DNA of 8,971 nt from Clostridia bacterium (lineage in GTDB: Bacteria; Bacillota; Clostridia; Oscillospirales; CAG-272), in assembly GCA_024404435.1 (NCBI GenBank), contig JAKSPW010000041.1, positions 1 to 8,971 of the forward strand, read 5' to 3'. The translations under genes and the position numbers were made by a program. Positions 5,800 through 8,971 of the stretch are shown piece by piece. The first letter of the stretch is position 1, and each line of letters begins with the position of its first letter. The notes beneath the pieces are model-generated. The model saw nothing but the letters and a program-made list of their open reading frames with translations. It did not search any database and had not been told where the DNA came from.

Positions 5800-7854
5800 A
5801 TGGAATTTTCACTCAAAATAATTGACGGCTCGCTCTGCATCACGGCAGACGGCGAGGTGCTCGTTTCCGATATCACGGGATATCTGAAGCACCCGGGAAA
5901 CATGTACAACGTCATCACCGTTCCGCGAGAGGGCGAGTGGAGACTCGACGGAGACTCGGCACACTGTGACAACTTCACTTTCGAGATGACGCCGTGCAGG
6001 GAAGGCATCCTCGTCCGCGGGACGTACACGAATACGACGGGAGAGGCGTTCAGGCAGAATCTTGACTTCACGCCCTTCGCCGGTGTGCTCCACCGCACGG
6101 TCGACAGAGCGTTCTTAAACGAATATTTCCCGCAGAACGGCAACAAGGTCTGCGAGATGCAGTCGAAGATCGACAAGGTCCGCACCGTTTTCGGCACGGT
6201 CTACGAGAGCGCCGAGAACGCCGCCTTCGACACGCTTGAGGGCGAATCCTTCGCCTTCGGCGCGGCAACGTACGAAAAGTACTTTTCGGGCGTGACTCTC
6301 ACACGCGAGGGCTTCATCACCGCGAGATGCGACACCGAGCTCCACGTGCTCGAAGCGGGCGGAAGCGTCACCTCCGAGTGGTTCTATCTCGCACCGTATA
6401 AGGATGCCGAGAGCGCACTCGTCGGATTTGCGAAGACGGTCGCCGACATCGCGGGCGCTCCGTACATAGAAAGAGAAAATCCCGTCGGATTCTGCACCTG
6501 GTACTACTATTTCACGGGTGTCACGCCCGATGCGATCAGGGCGAACATGGCCGTCCTCGACGAGCACCGCGAAGACCTGCCCGTACAGTACATCCAGATC
6601 GACGACGGCTGGTTTGACCGCAACGGAAGCTGGAAGCCGAACGAAAAATTCGGCGACATGAAGAAGATGGCGGACGAGATCAAGGCGCACGGATATCTGC
6701 CGGGCATCTGGCTCGCTCCGTTCTGGTGCTCCAAGAAGTTCCCTGAACTTCCGGAGGAGCATCCCGACTGGTTCGTTCACGACCTCGACGGCAACCTCAT
6801 GCCGGGCTCGTTCGCGATCGACTACACGCATCCCGGAGCGAGGGAGTACATGGCGAACATCATACACACGATGGCGTATGACTGGGGCTTCAGATACTTC
6901 AAGCTCGACGCGGTGTCGTTCTCTCTCTCGGCGGGCGTTCATCACGATCCCGAGGCGACGGCACTCTCGAACTACAGGCTCGGACTCCGTACCATCCGCG
7001 AGAACGTTACGCCCGACTCGTTCATCCTCGACTGCACGGCACCGCTCGGCGGCGCGTGCGGACTCGTCGACGGAATGAGAGTATCCTGCGACGTTTTCGA
7101 GAGATGGGAGTCCCTCATCGACGTGTTCAATGCGACGCTCAACAGATTCTACTACCACCGCAACTACTACCTCATCGACAGCGACTGCCTCATCGTCCGC
7201 AAGAAGGAGAACGAGGACGAGGAGTGCAGCAGATACTGCACGAGAACGGATACGGAGATCAGAACGTACGTTACCGCGATGGCGGCATCGGGCGGAATAC
7301 TCATGCTTTCCGACAAGCTCCCGCTTCTCTCGGACGAGCAGCTGAAGCTCATTTCCAAGCTTTTCCCCGTAAATCAGAACGTCGCGCGTCCTCTCGATCT
7401 CATGGAATCGAACGTGCCGGGCGTCCTTGATTTCGGCAAATGCGGAAAAACAAGAACGGTCGCGCTCATCAACTGGGGCGACGCTCTGAGAGAAATGTCC
7501 GTCGACAACGGCGAGGCTCTCGTCTTTGAGTTCTGGAGCGAAAAAGCCGCGTACCATAAGGGCGGATCGTTCAAAGCAAAGATCGCGCCGAGAAGTGCCG
7601 AGGTGTATTTCTTCACGGATCCCGAAGAGCTCGCCGTCATCGGCTCCGACTCGGCAGTCAAAATGCAGAACGAATGGAAGCTTGAAAACGGCAGAATAAA
7701 CGGCAAACGCCTAAAGAGAAACGAGCGCATTTTCGTGTCTTCGAAGAAGGATATTTCCGAAACCGTCGGATGCTCGGCGAAGAAGGTCGCGGAGACAGAC
7801 GGATACGGTGTCTACGAGATCACCGACGTATCCGAAGAGTACGTTATCGGATGA
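5800..7854 (+). CDS. GH36-type alpha-galactosidase, cytoplasmic
   Basis: Retaining glycoside hydrolase of 684 residues, most like GH36 alpha-galactosidases, which release alpha-linked galactose from melibiose, raffinose-type oligosaccharides or galactomannan fragments. It has an N-terminal beta-sandwich (about 1-215), a catalytic barrel (about 225-530) and a C-terminal beta domain (about 535-607), then an extra tail to 684. Barrel signatures are GFCTWYYYF (230-238), QIDDGW (266-271), LPGIWLAPFW (300-309), YFKLDAV (366-372) with nucleophile Asp370, and DGMRVSCDV (424-432) with the likely acid/base Asp431. The 61-residue gap between these aspartates is close to that in Thermotoga GalA. No signal peptide is visible, so the substrate must be imported, yet no transporter lies in the window. 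AGAGGG (5787-5792) overlaps the end of yhaM, and the stop overlaps the rsmJ start by 4 nt. Other GH36 activities, such as alpha-N-acetylgalactosaminidase, cannot be excluded. Confidence 0.88.
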   Translation: MEFSLKIIDGSLCITADGEVLVSDITGYLKHPGNMYNVITVPREGEWRLDGDSAHCDNFTFEMTPCREGILVRGTYTNTTGEAFRQNLDFTPFAGVLHRTVDRAFLNEYFPQNGNKVCEMQSKIDKVRTVFGTVYESAENAAFDTLEGESFAFGAATYEKYFSGVTLTREGFITARCDTELHVLEAGGSVTSEWFYLAPYKDAESALVGFAKTVADIAGAPYIERENPVGFCTWYYYFTGVTPDAIRANMAVLDEHREDLPVQYIQIDDGWFDRNGSWKPNEKFGDMKKMADEIKAHGYLPGIWLAPFWCSKKFPELPEEHPDWFVHDLDGNLMPGSFAIDYTHPGAREYMANIIHTMAYDWGFRYFKLDAVSFSLSAGVHHDPEATALSNYRLGLRTIRENVTPDSFILDCTAPLGGACGLVDGMRVSCDVFERWESLIDVFNATLNRFYYHRNYYLIDSDCLIVRKKENEDEECSRYCTRTDTEIRTYVTAMAASGGILMLSDKLPLLSDEQLKLISKLFPVNQNVARPLDLMESNVPGVLDFGKCGKTRTVALINWGDALREMSVDNGEALVFEFWSEKAAYHKGGSFKAKIAPRSAEVYFFTDPEELAVIGSDSAVKMQNEWKLENGRINGKRLKRNERIFVSSKKDISETVGCSAKKVAETDGYGVYEITDVSEEYVIG

Positions 7855-8588
7855 GAGAAATAAAGAATCTTACCGTCTGCGTGAAGAAGGGCGGTGCCGC
7901 AGACGCGGCGGAATCGTTCGCAAAGCGGACGGGGACCGTAATATCGGACGAGCCGGGCGAGGAGCTGACGCTGCTGTTCGACCGCGAAGGCGTGTCGCTC
8001 ACCGGTTTCGGACTCTCCTACCGCGGAGACTTCACGGAGATGCTCCGCAGGCTGACGGGCGGGAGACTGCAGCACGAAATGCTCGTTCACATCTCGAAGA
8101 CCTCCGTGCCCTCCCCGAGAGCGGTCGACGCGACCGCCGGAATGGGAGAAGACTCCATTCTTTTCGCGGCGGCGGGGTACGACGTGACGATGTTCGAGCA
8201 GGACCCCGTGATCGCGTGCCTCCTGAAGGACGCGATCCGCAGAGCGAAGAAGGACAATACGCTCGCGCCGATCGTTTCGCGCATGCACCTCGTCGAGGGC
8301 AACAGCATCGAGCTGATGCCGGCTCTGCCGTTCAAACCCGACCTCGTCTACCTCGATCCGATGTTCCCCGAAAGGCAGAAATCGGGTCTTATCGGCAAGA
8401 AGCTACAGCTCATACAGAAGCTCGAGATGCCCTGCTTCGAGGAAGAGGCGCTTCTCGAGGCGGCGCTGAAGACTTCTCCCGGCAAGATCGTCATAAAACG
8501 CCCGCTGAAGGGACCGTATCTCGCGGGGCGCAAGCCCGGTTATACGATCGAGGGCAAGGCGATCAGATACGACTGCATCGTGCCTTGA
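7851..8588 (+). CDS. rsmJ: RsmJ-family 16S rRNA (guanine-N2) methyltransferase
   Basis: A 245-residue class I SAM-dependent methyltransferase; E. coli RsmJ (YhiQ) is about 250 residues and methylates N2 of G1516 in 16S rRNA. The SAM-binding loop is VDATAGMGEDSILFAAAGYDV (92-112, given here by key residues Asp93, Gly97 and Gly99), followed by the acidic FEQDP (115-119). The catalytic-type motif YLDPMFPERQKSGL (167-180), with the preceding hydrophobic strand and the KK at 183-184, is very close to the RsmJ signature. The start is taken at ATG 7851, which overlaps the GH36 TGA as ATGA and suggests coupled translation. An earlier in-frame ATG at 7770 would overlap the GH36 gene by 85 nt and adds nothing family-like. 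RsmJ is best known from Gammaproteobacteria, so the rRNA target in this host is inferred from homology. It may act on the same decoding-region guanine. Confidence 0.87.
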   Translation: MREIKNLTVCVKKGGAADAAESFAKRTGTVISDEPGEELTLLFDREGVSLTGFGLSYRGDFTEMLRRLTGGRLQHEMLVHISKTSVPSPRAVDATAGMGEDSILFAAAGYDVTMFEQDPVIACLLKDAIRRAKKDNTLAPIVSRMHLVEGNSIELMPALPFKPDLVYLDPMFPERQKSGLIGKKLQLIQKLEMPCFEEEALLEAALKTSPGKIVIKRPLKGPYLAGRKPGYTIEGKAIRYDCIVP

Positions 8589-8592
8589 GGTG
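8587..8592 (+). promoter_or_regulatory. Ribosome binding site of the last gene
   Basis: GAGGTG begins inside the rsmJ stop codon and ends four bases before the ATG at 8597. The spacing is a little short but it is the only Shine-Dalgarno-like site. It supports the ATG start at 8597 and tight coupling to rsmJ. Confidence 0.6.
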
Positions 8593-8596
8593 AATT

Positions 8597-8971
8597 ATGT
8601 TTAATACCGACTACAAAATACATGCGCTCGGACTGCTCCTTTCGGCAGACTGTCTCAGCGAGAGGTACCATCCGCTGATCGGATACCGGGACGCGCTCAT
8701 TTCCGGACTCGCGGACCTCGGGTGTAAAACGAAAAACGATGCAGCGGCTCTGTCGGACGAAGAGCTGCGCGGGATCGGACTTCGTGACGACGCGACGGTA
8801 AGGCTGCTTCGCAGATTTTTCACGATATACGATCCGAGCCCCGCGAAATTCCGCGAGATCGACAAGCTCACCTCAAACGAAGATGAGAGGGCGGCATACC
8901 GCGAGCTGTACTGCCTGCCGGGCGTGAAATTCGTCCGCGCAAGGCTCTACTTTCTCTCGGGATTCAGAACG
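8597..8971 (+). CDS. Hypothetical helix-hairpin-helix-like protein, 3' end off the window
   Basis: An ATG-initiated frame stays open for 125 codons to the window edge, starts 8 nt after rsmJ and has the operon's codon style, so it is a real gene. It is not recognised as a named family. The product appears all-helical and soluble, with no signal peptide. Two segments resemble helix-hairpin-helix modules. One is LSDEELRGIGLRDDATVRLL (52-71). The other ends in LYCLPGVKFVRARLYFLSGF (104-123), where LPGV-K is the candidate hairpin followed by a basic helix. Such modules often bind nucleic acid backbones non-specifically, which would suit a neighbour of a nuclease and an rRNA methylase, but this is inference. 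The C-terminal part is missing, so other domains could follow. Confidence 0.75.
   Translation, partial: MFNTDYKIHALGLLLSADCLSERYHPLIGYRDALISGLADLGCKTKNDAAALSDEELRGIGLRDDATVRLLRRFFTIYDPSPAKFREIDKLTSNEDERAAYRELYCLPGVKFVRARLYFLSGFRT

Noticed and set aside
5340..6197. A 285-codon minus-strand frame spanning the yhaM-GH36 junction
   Set aside because: Antisense to two well-supported genes, with no coherent domain.
6115..7557. A 480-codon minus-strand frame opposite the GH36 gene
   Set aside because: In-register antisense shadow; the plus strand carries intact GH36 catalytic motifs.
7770..7850. Upstream ATG start for rsmJ
   Set aside because: It would overlap the GH36 coding end by 85 nt; the ATGA overlap at 7851 gives the normal RsmJ length.

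Overview
The window looks like a piece of a Clostridia-type Bacillota chromosome, probably from a gut or rumen lineage. The clues are moderately GC-rich coding DNA, strong GGAGG-type ribosome binding sites, a YhaM-family exoribonuclease (a Bacillota hallmark) and a Dlt-like envelope acylation cassette. Genes are tightly packed. No RNA genes, CRISPR arrays or insertion sequences were seen. The lineage assignment is inference from gene content and style only.

Left half (1-4642, minus strand): one four-gene operon read right to left. It encodes a membrane-anchored SGNH/DltD-like protein with a C-terminal fibronectin-III-like domain, then an MBOAT O-acyltransferase (DltB/AlgI type), a 73-residue acyl carrier protein (DltC type), and an AMP-forming acyl ligase that runs off the left edge. 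Together they form a complete acyl relay: the ligase activates a carboxylic acid and loads the carrier, the MBOAT passes the acyl group across the membrane, and the SGNH protein attaches it to a surface polymer. The gene order (D-B-C-A), the ligase motifs, the FN3-like extension and the FIYEQF tail on the MBOAT all differ from a textbook dltXABCD operon. The acyl group and the acceptor polymer are therefore open questions.

Centre (4643-4844): an AT-rich divergent intergenic region with two back-to-back, near-consensus extended -10 promoters of the same design (TTGCAA, 17 bp, TGaTATAAT or TGaTAATAT). One drives the acylation operon leftward and one drives the operon to the right.

Right half (4845-8971, plus strand): a compact probable operon of yhaM (3'-5' exoribonuclease), a cytoplasmic GH36-type alpha-galactosidase, rsmJ (16S rRNA guanine-N2 methyltransferase) and an unrecognised helix-hairpin-helix-like protein cut by the right edge. 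Spacings are 4 nt, a 4-nt ATGA overlap and 8 nt. The operon mixes RNA metabolism with one sugar hydrolase. No terminator is visible inside the window for either operon.
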